This document shows positions 48,131 through 59,789 of a stretch of DNA of 64,000 nucleotides, in pieces. Source of the DNA: Bimuria novae-zelandiae CBS 107.79 (Eukaryota > Ascomycota > Dothideomycetes > Pleosporales > Didymosphaeriaceae); contig ML976728.1 in assembly GCA_010015655.1 (NCBI GenBank), positions 24,140-88,139 on the forward strand. The letters are read 5' to 3'. Every line of letters begins with the position of its first letter. Position 1 is the first letter of the stretch. Under the pieces are notes generated by a model that worked only from the letters and a program-made list of their open reading frames with translations, was not told the origin of the DNA and searched no databases. The translations under genes were made by a program, and so were the position numbers.

Positions 48131-48717
48131 ATAATAGCAGGACCTAGTTCGAACACCGCAGCTCCGGCACCCAAGGAAAAGACCCTAGGAGAGATAGTTA
48201 TCGAACAAGCAGCTTAGATAGCCTAGTTACAGGAAATTATTAACCAGATAAGCGAAAAGATAAGCTAATAGGAAAATGCGAAACATTAACTAAAGGTCCT
48301 AAAGCCCGAACCCTATTCAGGAAAGGGTCACCCAGGAACGTTCCTAACCTAGATAGAACTATTCATCCGTTACAACCTAGGAAAGTTTAATACAGAATAA
48401 GACAAGATCCTAATTACCTATATAAACATGCAAGACAAGGCAGCCGCGTAGGCTAGACTAATAATTAATAATTTCCTTAAGAATAGCAAATTAGAGGATT
48501 ATAGTTTAGACGCTACTAAAGATGCCTTTAAGGACTAGGAGTCTTTTCGCAAGGCCGTGAAAGGAATATTCGGCACTATTAATAAAGGATATTAAGCCAA
48601 AATACGCCTCCAGCGCCTACATTAGGAGAAATCGGCGGTACTCTATACACTAGAGTTCAAATAAATTATGGCAGAACTCGAAGGATAGGGAGAAGCCCCA
48701 CTTATAATTGCCTACTA
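48131..48717 (+). pseudogene. gypsy gag, N-terminal part
   Basis: Capsid-type Gag of the gypsy element, broken by stops at Gln codons. A Pro/Ala-rich start and coiled helix (EIVIEQAA) lead to a retrotransposon Gag stretch (KPEPYSGKGHPGTFLTQIEL-like, FIRYNLGKF). The initiator is ATA where ATG is expected. The frame is cut at 48717 by the copia insertion and resumes at 54149 as YNGLKELVKDELV. Confidence 0.75.
48713..48717. repeat. Target-site duplication (left), copia element
   Basis: TACTA directly before the left LTR; the same five bases follow the right LTR at 54149-54153. Confidence 0.95.
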
Positions 48718-48871
48718 TGTTAGCCAACATCACAACTCGACTATATCGTCACACAGTCATGTGACCCTGCTGATCTAGAATCTTCTAAATACTCCACTTT
48801 ATGTATATAACCACTCTGACTTTACTAGATAGCAATTAACCTAGTTCGCCTCCTGCTGTGGTACGCACACA
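48718..48871 (+). repeat. Left LTR, copia element
   Basis: 154 bp from TGTTAGCC to CGCACACA. Very short for a copia LTR. Contains a TATATAA-like promoter core (TATGTATATAACC). Confidence 0.95.
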
Positions 48872-48887
48872 GTTATGAGCCCGGATT
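48872..48887 (+). other. Copia primer-binding site, tRNA-Met anticodon-arm type
   Basis: GTTATGAGCCCGG begins at the base after the LTR. Its complement CCGGGCTCATAAC fits the anticodon stem-loop of eukaryotic initiator tRNA-Met (GGGCUCAUAAC), not a tRNA 3' end. Copia-group elements are known to use a cut half of this tRNA as primer. Inference from memory of the tRNA. Confidence 0.7.
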
Positions 48888-48934
48888 ATACTTGTAATTA
48901 ACAATTACTAAGTTTATTTGTTATTCTTTATATA

Positions 48935-49005
48935 GACCTTATTGTCGATAGCCGTAACGTTGGTATTAGAGACCTATTGTCGATCGCCGTAGCATTGGCG
49001 TCGAA
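48935..49005. repeat. 36-bp tandem duplication in copia leader
   Basis: Units at 48935-48970 and 48971-49005, each starting GACCTTATTGTCGAT or GACCTATTGTCGAT, with a third GACCT following. Located in the untranslated leader between primer site and gag. Confidence 0.8.
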
Positions 49006-49044
49006 GACCTAATATAGACAATAGCTATAAAGTAGTGTCGCTAT

Positions 49045-50135
49045 TAATTACGATGTCGCTTAGCGACTTAGGAGTCACACGCGTAACTGTTATACTGGAT
49101 AGACTAGTAGATTGGGAGTCCTGGTTCTAGCTACGACGAGAGAAGGCTGTCGTAGACGGTATCTAAAAATACTACGATATCTTAAAGCTAAAGGATAAGC
49201 TACTAAAGCTTACTAAGCCTATAAAACTATTGCCCAGCGCTATTAAGGCTAGAGCAACCGCGATTAGCTAGCTAAATGTAGGCTAGTAGGCAATATACAG
49301 TGATCTCCTTCAGGACTAGAGATACGAAAGAACGGAATATACAAACCTAAAGCGGAGAGAAGGCAAACTTCTTATGGAAATTAGCCACACTATCGCAACT
49401 CGCCACCTCTACCTAATTAATAAAAAAGACGACGTCTATAATTAATTAATCGCGCTTAAATAGTAGCTTGCACTAACTATAGCTACATGTAGTAGAGAGC
49501 TAGTAACCAAATACCGCGCTCTGCAGGAGAAGCCTTAAAGCCGCAACCTTAAATAATAGCTTAATAACTAGATTTATATTACAAATTAATGCAAGGAGGC
49601 AAACCTTCCTAAGACGACAGGCTATTAAGCCCAAGACAATTTTCTAGTAGTTATTAGAATAATTGCTCCTAAGTGGGCCGCTGCATCACACCACGACCTT
49701 ATTCTAAAAGAAACTATTAGGAAAACGGATAAGATTCAATCTCTAGCGGACTATGTTGCCTAATTCAGGATGTATTATCGACAAATCGGACTTACTACGG
49801 CTTCACCCGGAACGTTTGCTACACTAGGCGTTTCAGCACAACAAAGCCAAGAACAGAAAGAACAATCGCCAAAGGGAAAACCAGAGTGTATCTATAAAAG
49901 CCAACACTGGTACAAAGACTACTGGTACCTAGTCCTAGACTATCTAAAGAGACTAAAGAACTTCCGACTAGTACAGGCCACGCAAGCCAAGGTTATAGAG
50001 GCCTTAAAGGACCTAGAGCAAGTTAAGAAAATTAGTAATATCTTTATAAGAGATAGGATAAGCATAAAGAAGGCAGACAAGCTAATAAAGCTAGATAATA
50101 GAAAGACGTTAGTAAGTCGTGATTAGAGGTTTGCT
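49045..50135 (+). pseudogene. copia Gag region
   Basis: Frame starting MSLSDLGVTRVTVILDRLVD and running to the stop after TLVSRD near 50126, with a handful of in-frame stops at Gln codons. It contains a WESWF helix and long helices (ILKLKDKLLKLTKPIK) as in copia Gag proteins. No zinc knuckle is visible; a long charged helical tail is at 49960-50120. The protease follows in the same orientation. Confidence 0.7.
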
Positions 50136-50139
50136 GCCT

Positions 50140-53100
50140 ATAGCTTATTCTCTGTTATACAGCCGCAACAGGTGTAGCAGAAAGCGCTACCTATAATTAT
50201 TAACTAATAGATTCTAGACCCTGGTTCCAACATTTATGTCTATAACTTAACCCGTTTTGGATGGACGGAGACGCGCAAGGCAGAACTAGAGAATATTCTC
50301 TTTATAGGAGGATTAATAGTACCTATATAAGCCTGGGGAAAAGTTACTTTTAATATAAACTTGCCTTATTGTATAGGTTAGATCTAACTTATAGATGTTG
50401 CTCTTGTAGAAGGTTTCTTCACGAACGTTGTAAGCCTCTTAAGATGCCAAGCAATAGGTGTGTAGTTTAACTTAGGACGAGATGTGATATACTAGCATTA
50501 TCCATTAAACGTCATTTACTCGCTACAACACAAGGACGGCCACTAGATCATTAATGCCGAGGATAACGACTAACTAACGCTGAGTAGTTTTGCTACAGCG
50601 CTTCGGCGAGCATATAAGGCCTCGAGAGAGGATTGGCGCCCAATTGCAGCATCCTATATTGAAGCTTATGAGTTATTTGCCTATGCAAGCAAGGAAGTAA
50701 TTGATTATGTAAACGAGAACGTGAAAGGGATAGCTCTGGATCTAGATACCCGAGCACCTCGATTACGAGAATGCGACACATGCATTAAAGCGAAATTGGT
50801 AGCTTAAGTGAGCAGACGCTAACCTAAAGAACAGGCTACAAGACTATTCTATCGCATTGTAATTAATTTTGTGTAGCTTATCCCTACAGGGGAGACCTGC
50901 TACAACGGAGACTAATACTTGCTACACGCTATATGCGAGTACTTAAAGTGGCATAAAGTAACCACACTTATAGACAAGACACTGCACTTGGTAGTGCCAG
51001 CGCTAAAAGTATTAATTAATAAGATCTAGCGTCAGTATGGGTACATTGTGATTGTACTCAAGATTGATGGTAAGCGGGGCTATAGCCTTAAGCTCTATAA
51101 TATTGCGAAGCAAGTAGGCTTTAAGATTAAGTTATAAGCTCTAAATACTGCTAAGCAGCTTAGCGCAGCAGAAAAAGCAGGATATATTATTATTATAAAA
51201 GTAAGAGTGCTTTGAATTTAAGCAGGACTACTAAAGTCACTATTAAATAAACTGGCCATTACTGCCGCTCGAATTGCTAATGTCACACTAACAAAAGCTA
51301 TTAATTAGAAAACGCCCTACGAGCTTGTTTACGGTAAGCAGCCTTTAGTTACTTATTTTACTCCAATTAGATGCAAAGCTTACATTCTTAATAAAAAGTT
51401 AAAGAAAACTAATAAGCTTGAATCTCGCACCTTTATTGGATACCTGGTTAGATACGACTCTACTAACATTTTTCGCATTTGGCTACCTAAAAAGGACCAG
51501 GTGATTTGTGTACGAGACGTGATTTTTAAGCGCGAAAGTCGTTTTGGTGATGACTTAGAGAGGGAGGCTGTGACACAGGAAGAAATTGAGGTTTTAGATA
51601 TACCTCACTCCCAAGACACACAGGCCACTTTAACTGATCTAATTGAGCCGATGCAGTCACAGCTTCACACTATACACAATCGCAACAAGGAGGATGAGCC
51701 TTATATGGCCTATCTACCGACGCCGGAGCCATCAATTCGTGGCAACACAGCGCCACCTCAGCAGGAGGAAGGCGAGGAAATCTTCGACACAGGCGCGCAG
51801 GATGCGCAGGATGACCAGCAAACTGCAGAAGAGCAGAACACTGAGCAATAGTTGCAAGAGCAACTGCTCCAAGACATGCAGTCTGATTAAGAAGAAGATG
51901 GCCCAACAATACATGTCAGAGCACCGCAGCAGGAGAATGTTACTAGTCAAGCACAAGGGCCACTTATGCCGATCCCATCAGGCCACCAGGCACCTTCAAC
52001 TCTACCAAAAGGATAGGCAAGTTCAGACGAATATGTTCCAGATCGGCGGAGAAACAACGCACCCAGAATGGCTGATCCCGAGGTTAGAAGTAGCAGCAAC
52101 ATTGTAGCAGGCAAACGAGTAAGGAAGCCACTAAATTAGGCCTTTGCTATATACTATATAGCTTTTGCAGTCGCAATAAATCTGATAGCCCTAGCAAAGC
52201 TAGCTAGAGAACTACTAAAGATAAGGCTTTATCGCGATTAGCTACTACCACCGCCTAAGCGCTGGAAAGACCTTAAGAATTATCTATTTAGCGCAGAGTT
52301 TACCTAGGTAGTTTAAGCAGAGTTTGAGAGCTACTGGAAAAAGCACTGTTTTAAGCGCACCGAGGTAATATTAGCTATAGTAAATGCTGAGATACTGCCC
52401 CTAATGTGGGTCTTTACGTACAAGTTTGATAAAGACGGATATCTATATAAGTTTAAGGCACGACTCTGCGTACGAGGAGACCTACAAGACACGTAGGGAG
52501 ACACGTATGCTGTAACACTTGCTATAAAAGTGTTTTAAGCACTTATCGCTTTAGCAGTAGCCTTTAGCCTGCTAATATTTTAGTTTAACACATTAAATGC
52601 CTTTCTTAACGCTCGACTACCGCGAAAGATGTACTGCCGTACCCTAGAAGGATTTATAGACATATTTAGTGAGCTTCTTAAGTTGCAACGAGCACTTTAT
52701 AGCCTTAAGGAAGCACCGCTGCTTTGGTACTAAGAGCTATTATTAACCTTAAAGAAGCTTGGCTTAAGGCTAGTACTAGGAGTTCTATATTTATTCACGA
52801 ATAAGCAGTTAATTGTGTTCTTTTATGTCGACGATATTATCGTCCTTGTATATCTACTTAATATGAGCGCCTACTAAGCGTTCAAGCAATAGCTACTTAA
52901 CACATATAATATTCGCGAGCTAGGAGAGCTTAAGTGGTTCCTAGGAATTTGAGTTATTCGAGAAGAGCTCACAAGATCTATCTACTTAATCTAAAACTTA
53001 TTTATTAACAAGATTGCAACAAAGTTTGACCTTAAGCTTAATAGACGATATCTAGACGTACTATTAAAGGAAAACAACCTTACGCTTTTAACAAAGGAAC

Positions 53101-53910
53101 TAAGCGTAGCACGAACACATAAATATTAGTAATTAGTTAGCTTACTAGTATATATCTTAACCTTAACACGCCTAGACGTCGCGCGAGCACACTTAATACT
53201 GGCACGTTATCTTTAGAATCTAGGATAGAAGCATATGCACGCAGCGCAGCATGTTTAGCGATACCTAATTAGTATAAAGAATCTTGCTATTCGTGCATTA
53301 GTAGATATATAAGGCGGAATTACGAGTATCTTAACACCAGAATTGGCTTAGTAAGAACTAGAACCGTTGTTTTATGGCGTATCAGATGCGGCCTTTGCAG
53401 ATAAGCCACACACTCGTCGAAGTTCCTAAGGCTATCTTTTCAAGCTCTACGGCCTACCTATTAATTAGAAAGCGACAATTCAGCGATTAGTTACGAAATT
53501 AACTACTAAGGCTGAGCTACTATCTTTATCACTAGTAAGAGGAGAGATAGAGTAGTGGCAACGCTTCTTTTAGGCAATTTATTTTAACTTAGAGTTTGTA
53601 CTATTGCTCTAGTGCGATAACTAGCAAACTGTCTTAATTGCAACTAAGACAGCCGATAAGCTTTAGACAAAGCTTAAGCACGTAGACGTGCACCACCACT
53701 GGATACGTTAGGAAGTATCAGAAGGTAGATTGCAGATTAAATGGAAGCCTACCGTAGAAATGCCGGCTGACGGCCTCACAAAGATCTTTCCACGCCAAAA
53801 GCACGCCAGCTTTGTACGCCAGCTAGGACTCAGCGATATTTTAGCATTACTAGAGCCTCGAACAGACTCAGAAGATATTGTATTAAACGAGCTTGGGGGG
53901 TGGTACTAGA
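50140..53910 (+). pseudogene. copia Pol (protease, integrase, reverse transcriptase, RNase H)
   Basis: Domains in copia order. Protease: LDPGSNIYV at about 50214, where DSG is usual (Ser to Pro). Integrase: zinc-finger CDTCIKAK at 50772-50795, and TPYELVYGKQP at about 51309 marks its C-terminal part. Then an acidic linker (51501-51851). Reverse transcriptase: KARLCVRGD near 52460, and active site YVDDI at 52824-52838. RNase H: LQCDNQQTV near 53605, and ADGLTKIF near 53767. The frame ends GGWY just before the polypurine tract. Many TAA/TAG replace Gln codons, so no polyprotein can be made. Confidence 0.85.
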
Positions 53911-53982
53911 GGAACACACGCAGAGATTACTAAGAGCTTAGAGTTACTCCTTTTTTAGCTTTTGTTTCTGCAATTTACTTAA

Positions 53983-53994
53983 GCTGGGGGGGTG
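53983..53994 (+). other. Copia polypurine tract
   Basis: GCTGGGGGGGTG immediately before the right LTR, the plus-strand primer site. Confidence 0.85.
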
Positions 53995-54148
53995 TGTTAG
54001 CTAACATTACAACTCGACTATGTCGTTACACAGTCATGTGACCCTGCTGATCTAGAATCTTCTAGATACTCCACTTTATGTATATAACCACTCTGACTTT
54101 ACTAGATAGTAATTAACCCAGTTCGCCTCCTGCTGTGGTACGCACACA
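53995..54148 (+). repeat. Right LTR, copia element
   Basis: 154 bp, TGTTAGCT to CGCACACA, about seven transition differences from the left LTR and no indel. Followed by the TACTA duplication. Confidence 0.95.
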
Positions 54149-54153
54149 TACTA
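54149..54153. repeat. Target-site duplication (right), copia element
   Basis: TACTA, matching 48713-48717. Confidence 0.95.
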
Positions 54154-57100
54154 CAACGGACTAAAAGAATTAGTTAAAGACGAATTGGTCCACTAAGGAA
54201 AAGCAAACGACCTAGAAGAACTTATTAACAATGTAATTAAAGCAGATAATTGCCTATACGAACGCAAGCTAGAAAAATAGCATAGTACTAGGCTACTTAC
54301 TAGAAAAGAGAATCGATCTAGGCCCGTAAGGAGAGACCAGGACGGAGATATTATTATAACTAATAAAGCCCGATAGTACAAAAAAAAGAATGGCAAGGGA
54401 AAACAGCCATATAGACTAAAGAAGAGTTACTAGGGTAAGAATAGTATCTTGCAGGAAGAGCGAGAACGGAGGTTTAAAGATAAAGCCTGCCTCTAATATG
54501 GCAAGCTAGGCCACTTCGCTAAAGACTGCAACGATTAAGAGACTAAGGTTAATATAACTAACCTCCTACAAGTGGCTATAGTCACCCTTACGCTAGTAGA
54601 AGCTGACAGAGTGGATCTCACGCAGGAGATCCTAGAGCCAATAGAAGAGGAAGAGGAACGAAAGACCCTTCTTAAGTACTAGATCTTCTAAAGACTGGCT
54701 AACGACACCTGCTGGATGTGCAGCAGTACGCTACATTAATTATCTTAGTGTAAGGTAAAAGTAATTGTCTAAGGGGCACACGCATAGGACGCCTACTGGC
54801 TAGCGGAGAAGTTACAAGGGCGCCCAAAACAATACCTACGCTAGATCACGATACAGGAACGACATGAATACGCCAAATGGTGGCAATGCACGCGTAAAGG
54901 ATGCCGACAACACTCTAAGGCTAGAGTTAGGGCCTCCTATTTTCCAGGAGGTTTGGAATACTATAGGCTAAAGCAGAGCCAGTGTAGCGTGCCTAATAAT
55001 TACTATAAGCACTTTTTAGCCTATTAGGCTAAGCACTATAAATGGAATAGTTAGCATTAATGTTTTAATATTACCTATAAGCTACATAGGCAGTAGAAGT
55101 TCGAAATAGGCTAGTTTTTTTAGGGCTTAGACCCCCGCGATACTAGCATAATAATAAGAAATACGTAGCTAGGAAGAGACGCGGACTACTTATTAATTAG
55201 ATAGAAATAATGTAACCTATAGTGCTTCGCACACCTAAGCCTGCAGGAAGAGGTAGCCTCCTTAGATAGCTATCTAGGGCATAATGCATTAGCCTAGAAT
55301 AAATGCCTTACTCCAAATTGCCCGCAACATGGGAATTAAGGAGTATACAAATCTAATAGGATTAGAGAGACTTACGCCCTGTATTAATAGCGATATAAGT
55401 AGCACTAAATTAAGGAAGTCTCTAAGCTATCTAAGGTCTAAGACTAGATTAAGGAAGCCAACGCTAGTTAGCCTAAAACCTTAAATAAAGGGTCTAATAA
55501 TTTAAAAAACTAAATCGTTACTAGGCAACGAGCCACACTAGTAATAGTGTAATTATTATAGCTTATTAAGTGGACACTCGCAGAATCGAGAAACGCTTAA
55601 TTAAAGACATTACGGTGCATAGACATCGTGTTATAGCACTAATTAACCTAGGGGCAGACGCGTGTCTAATTACCCTGCGAGTAGCTAAGAAGTATAATAT
55701 GCTATATCGTAATAAGAAAACACCGCTGCAAATAAGACTTACGGACGGGACCTAATTATAAGGATATGGTGACGGTTGGCTGCGCCTCGAGACAGCGCTG
55801 GTATAAGTTAATATAAAAGGCCTAGAGAGCCAACACGTCTTCACTATCGCGGAGATGGGAGACATCGAAGCCATCGTTGGATACAAATGGCTAGAACAAC
55901 ATAATCCACGAATAGACTGGATTGAACGAACGATCCTTCCCCGGGACCTACTAGCGAAGGCTTAGGCGAGCCCTAGTAAGAGGGAAACTCCTTAACCTTA
56001 GGCGAGAAAAAGGAGTCGACTATCTAGGATATAAGAAATATTAGTATGCAAGATAGACAGGATCTTAAAGTAATACTTAAGGCGGGTGCACTATATATAG
56101 GTCCAAGAGACTAAGATAGTCCTAGACGACCCTAGTCTATTAGAAGAATATAAGGAATTCGCAGACCTATTCGAGGAACACGACAAGACTGTCCTACCTA
56201 AATACAAGGGGTAGGATCACGAGATACTACTAGTAGAGGGAGCTAAGCTACGGCCAGAACGCCTAAGGCCCCTCACCTATAAATAAGAGAAAGAGTTAAA
56301 AGAGCTAATACAAAAGAATCTACGCTTAGGGAAATAGTAGCCTAGTTAGAATCTTATAGCCTTCCCTATACTCTTTGTTCGCAAAAAAGACAGCAGGCTA
56401 CGACTCTGTGTAGATTATAGATAGCTAAACGCCATGATAATTAAGAATCGCTACCTATTACTACTAATAATAGAGCTTATAGATAGACTCCGAGGAGCTA
56501 AATACTTCACGAAATTCGACGTCTAGGATAGATTCCACAGGATTTGAATTGCAAAAGGACACGAGTGGAAAACGGCGTTCCGCACACGATATAGCCTTTT
56601 CGAGTACACGATTATGCCTATAGGGCTAACTAACGCACCAGCAACCTTCTAGGAGTTAATAAATTAAGTACTATATAAATTCTTAGACGTATTCTGCACG
56701 GCGTACCTCGACGATATCTTAATATACTTACACGGAACCTTAGAAGAGCACAAAGGACATGTACGCAAAGTACTATAGAAGTTATAAGAGTATTAATTAC
56801 TCCTACACCCTAAGAAGTGCGAGTTCCATGTCACTGAGACGGAATATTTGGGATTTGTGATATCCTAAGAAGGTGTTAAGATAGACCTAAAGAAGATCGC
56901 GACAATAGAAGAATAGCTACTACTATAATTAGTAAAAGATATCTAGTCTTTCTTAGGCTTCACTAACTTCTATCGCAAATTTATCAGGAACTACTTAAAG
57001 ATAACCACTCCGTTAACGGAACTCACAAAGATAGGGAAATGGCAACCTCTACAAAAGGTAGAAATAGCGGCTTTTAAGCAGCTTAAACGCCTATTCCTAA

Positions 57101-59055
57101 CGGCACCCCTACTATAGATATACGACCCAGAGCGGCGACATCGCATCTACACGGATGCATCGGACTATGCGCTAGGGGCCGTATTATTATAAGAGTGCGA
57201 CGACGGTAAATAGAGACCCGTCTTCTATCACGCACGCAAGCTCTTAGGAGCAGAACTAAATTATAAGATTTATAATAAGGAGTTACTCGTAATTATTAAC
57301 TATTTTAAGTAATAAGAAGCGCAGCTTAAAGGAGTAAAGCACTAAATAAAGGTCTTTTTAGATTACCTTAACCTCACGCGCTTCACAACTACAAAGAAGC
57401 TTAATTAATAATAGGCTAGAGAGTTAGAATAGATGGCGGAATTTAACTTTCGCATCACCTATTTACCTAGTAACTTAAACGCTGTAGCAGACGCACTTAG
57501 TAGGCGTTTAGATCTTATAGAAAAAGATAATAGAAGTAACTATGTTGTAATCCTAACCTACGTAAAGGATAGAACCCTTCGCTATAATAAGATATAACTT
57601 GCGCTAGCACTAAAAGCACGGCGCACGTATCTTACCTATTATAGGCTAGCTATAGAAGAGATATAGGATTACGATAAGCTTAAGAATAAGGATTACTAAG
57701 CGTATAATCTTTACTAAGCCACGAAATTAACGGCACGGGACTATTAAAACTATATCTAGATTAGTAAGTAGATAGCTTCGCTACTAATTAAAAAACTACA
57801 TAAAGACAAGAATTAGGGACACCTAAAAATTGCTAAAACGACGCGTTAAATCGCGAACAAATATACTATTCCTAGGCTACGCTAGGCGGTATAAAAGGTT
57901 TTAGGCAACTATTTAGCCTATTATAAGAACAAGCCTAAAAGATATAAGCCCTATAGCCTCTTATAACTACTACAGCCGCCCCTAAGACTATAGTTAAGCG
58001 TAACTATAGACTTTATCGTGAAGCTATCGGCATCACTAGCACTAAGGAATAAAAATCCCTATAACTTAATCTTAGTTATAATCTATCGACTTACTAAGGA
58101 GTCGAGGTTTGTGCCAATTAGGGAAGCTATGTTAGTAGAAGAACTAGCCTATATAGTAGAACGAGAACTAATATCACAGGTTAGACGACCTAACAAGTTT
58201 ATCACAGACAGGGCCAAGATATTCACATTATTATACTAGACCACGTTTATAGCTAAATTAGGGATTAAGCACAAGCTTACGACGAGCTTCTATCTTAAAA
58301 TAAATAGCCAAACTAAGCAAATAAACTAAACGTTAGAACAGTATCTCTAGATATATGTAAATAAGCTTTAAGACAACTAGGTTAAGCTATTGCCAACGGC
58401 CCAGCTGGCATACAATAGCGCAAGATCGGCGACTACGGGGTACTCGCCATATTACGCCAACCATGGATGTGAGCCAACGACTTACCAGGATCCATTGGAC
58501 ATCTAGAGCATTGCGAAGAACGCAGCTAATAAGGCCAAACTTATGCAGGACCTATATAAAACACTACATAAGAACATCGCGTAACGTAATAAATAAACAG
58601 CGCGATAAGCGAATAAGAAAAGAATTATAGAACTAACTTTTAAAGAGGGGGATAGAGTCCTCCTCTCGCGAAAAAATCTTAAGATAATAAAGTTAAGTAA
58701 AAAACTAGATAACCTTTAAAAGGGACTATTTAAAATCTAAGAGGTTAGGGGACCGGTTAATTTTAAACTATAGCTACCTATAGATACACGGATCCACCCG
58801 GTCTTCCACAAGTCATTATTAGAACCAGCACCACCAGACGCCGAACTAGAAACCTAGCTCGAACTCAAAAATAAGGAGTACAAGGTTAAAGCTATCAGGG
58901 ACCTATAAGAAATCGGGCGTCAGTACAAGTATCTAGTAAAGTGGGAAGGATGGCCAGAGAACCATAATACGTAGAAACTAGTATAAAACCTCACGAACTG
59001 CAAGACAGCGCTAGAGAGGTTCTATAAGGAACATCTAGAGGCGCCGCGACCAGAT
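54154..59055 (+). pseudogene. gypsy gag remainder and pol with chromodomain
   Basis: Continues Gag (LKELVKDELVHxGKANDLEE), then a zinc knuckle at 54488-54529 (C-x2-C-x4-H-x4-C) in which the second Cys codon is TAT (54497-54499). Protease-like LINLGADACLI at about 55640. Reverse transcriptase with YLDDI at 56704-56718. RNase H: YTDASDYALGA near 57150. Integrase: HKDKNxGHL, first Asp near 58009 (TIDFIVKL), second near 58207 (ITDRA). Chromodomain at about 58870-59050 (YKYLVKWEGWPENHNT). Stops occur throughout, nearly all at Gln codons. Chromodomains steer insertion to H3K9-methylated chromatin (known for chromoviruses). Confidence 0.85.
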
Positions 59056-59122
59056 TAGCGAAGAACTTAAAAAAGTTAAAGGACACGAAAGAATTAAAAG
59101 AAAGAAATAAATTAGCCTATAA

Positions 59123-59611
59123 CTAGCCTAAGTTAGCCCGTAGAGGTGCATATAGTAACGGTTCGCGACTATTAGTAGTAGCCATACCCTTTGGATCCCC
59201 TTGTTTTTCTAAAGCCTTAATTATATTAGCGACACGGAAATCGTGCTAAGTAAAGGCGTGCTCCTTCTCTTCCACCTCCGCTAGCTCACGCCGAAGACGA
59301 GTAGTCGCTAAAGCCAAGCGAGCAGACTCCTCTACAGTAAGGGCCTGGCGCTCTTTAGCTGTAAGTAATTCTAAACGCTTTTCGCGCTTCTCCTTCTAAA
59401 CACGCTCCCAATCCTTCTTAGGAATCCATAGACTACACTTGGCATGGGCTACGAGACAGCCCGCACACTACCTAGAGGCAGCGTTAATAAAACACCGCAA
59501 CTTCTTCTTCTAACAACGCTTACAACTAGACGCTATCTCTAGGCCCTAAGCTTCTACCTTTTACGCACAAGCGCGACGAGTCGCAAGGGATAAATAGGGG
59601 GCTTTTAGCAT
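59123..59611 (-). pseudogene. Antisense Zn2Cys6-like reading frame at gypsy 3' end
   Basis: A single minus-strand frame of 163 codons from the ATG (59611) to TAG (59123), with six internal TAG codons, each consistent with CAG to TAG mutation, and no frameshift. It shows Cys spacing C-x2-C-x6-C-x8-C-x2-C-x6-C (CKRC ... LRC ... CAGC ... AKC), which fits a fungal Zn(II)2Cys6 binuclear cluster. An Arg/Lys/Glu-rich helix (KEKREKRLELLTAKERQALT) follows, with a long coiled-coil look, ending in LRRELAEVEEKEHAFT. It lies just behind pol on the opposite strand. It may be an accessory protein of the retrotransposon or a captured host gene; function unknown. Confidence 0.7.
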
Positions 59612-59692
59612 GGTTAGTAAGGCGAGGGAAATTAAGAGGAGGCTATAATTTGCCTTAGGACGCGGGGATGCGCACCTTTATAGTAACTAGTA

Positions 59693-59740
59693 ACGTATCC
59701 GTGCACCCAATGCACGGATTCAGCCAATGCACGCCGAACA
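59693..59740 (+). repeat. Left terminal inverted repeat, Fot1-like element 2
   Basis: Begins ACGTATCCGTGCACCC. CCAATGCACG occurs twice, at 59707-59716 and 59724-59733 (17 bp apart), a likely transposase-binding pair. CpA sites here are unmutated. Confidence 0.95.
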
Positions 59741-59789
59741 TCCGACGCGTCAAAACTCCCTACTTTCAACACGCGATAACTCCACCAAT

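Larger units (their letters stand above)
48718..54148 (+). mobile_element. Ty1/copia retrotransposon, complete, nested in gypsy gag
   Basis: A 5,431-bp element with two 154-bp LTRs (48718-48871 and 53995-54148), a 5-bp target duplication TACTA, a primer site directly after the left LTR and a G-rich polypurine tract directly before the right LTR. Inside, in copia order: Gag, protease, integrase, reverse transcriptase, RNase H. The LTRs differ at about seven positions, all C/T or G/A. Coding parts carry stops mainly at Gln codons, fewer than in the gypsy host, with open stretches at 49770-50126 and 51501-51851. It is younger than the gypsy element it splits. Confidence 0.93.
47640..59690 (+). 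mobile_element. Ty3/gypsy chromovirus-type retrotransposon, RIP-mutated, interrupted by copia
   Basis: Starts TGTTACGACCACGAACCCCA; tentative left LTR 47640-48091. Then gag (about 48131-48717 and 54149-54530), zinc knuckle, protease, reverse transcriptase, RNase H, integrase and a chromodomain, in the gypsy order. A copia element (48718-54148) splits gag. About 6.5 kb of gypsy remains when it is removed. Stops are mainly TAA/TAG at Gln codons. A right LTR was not found: after an antisense frame (59123-59611) the Fot1-like element at 59693 begins. The true right boundary is unknown. Confidence 0.85.
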
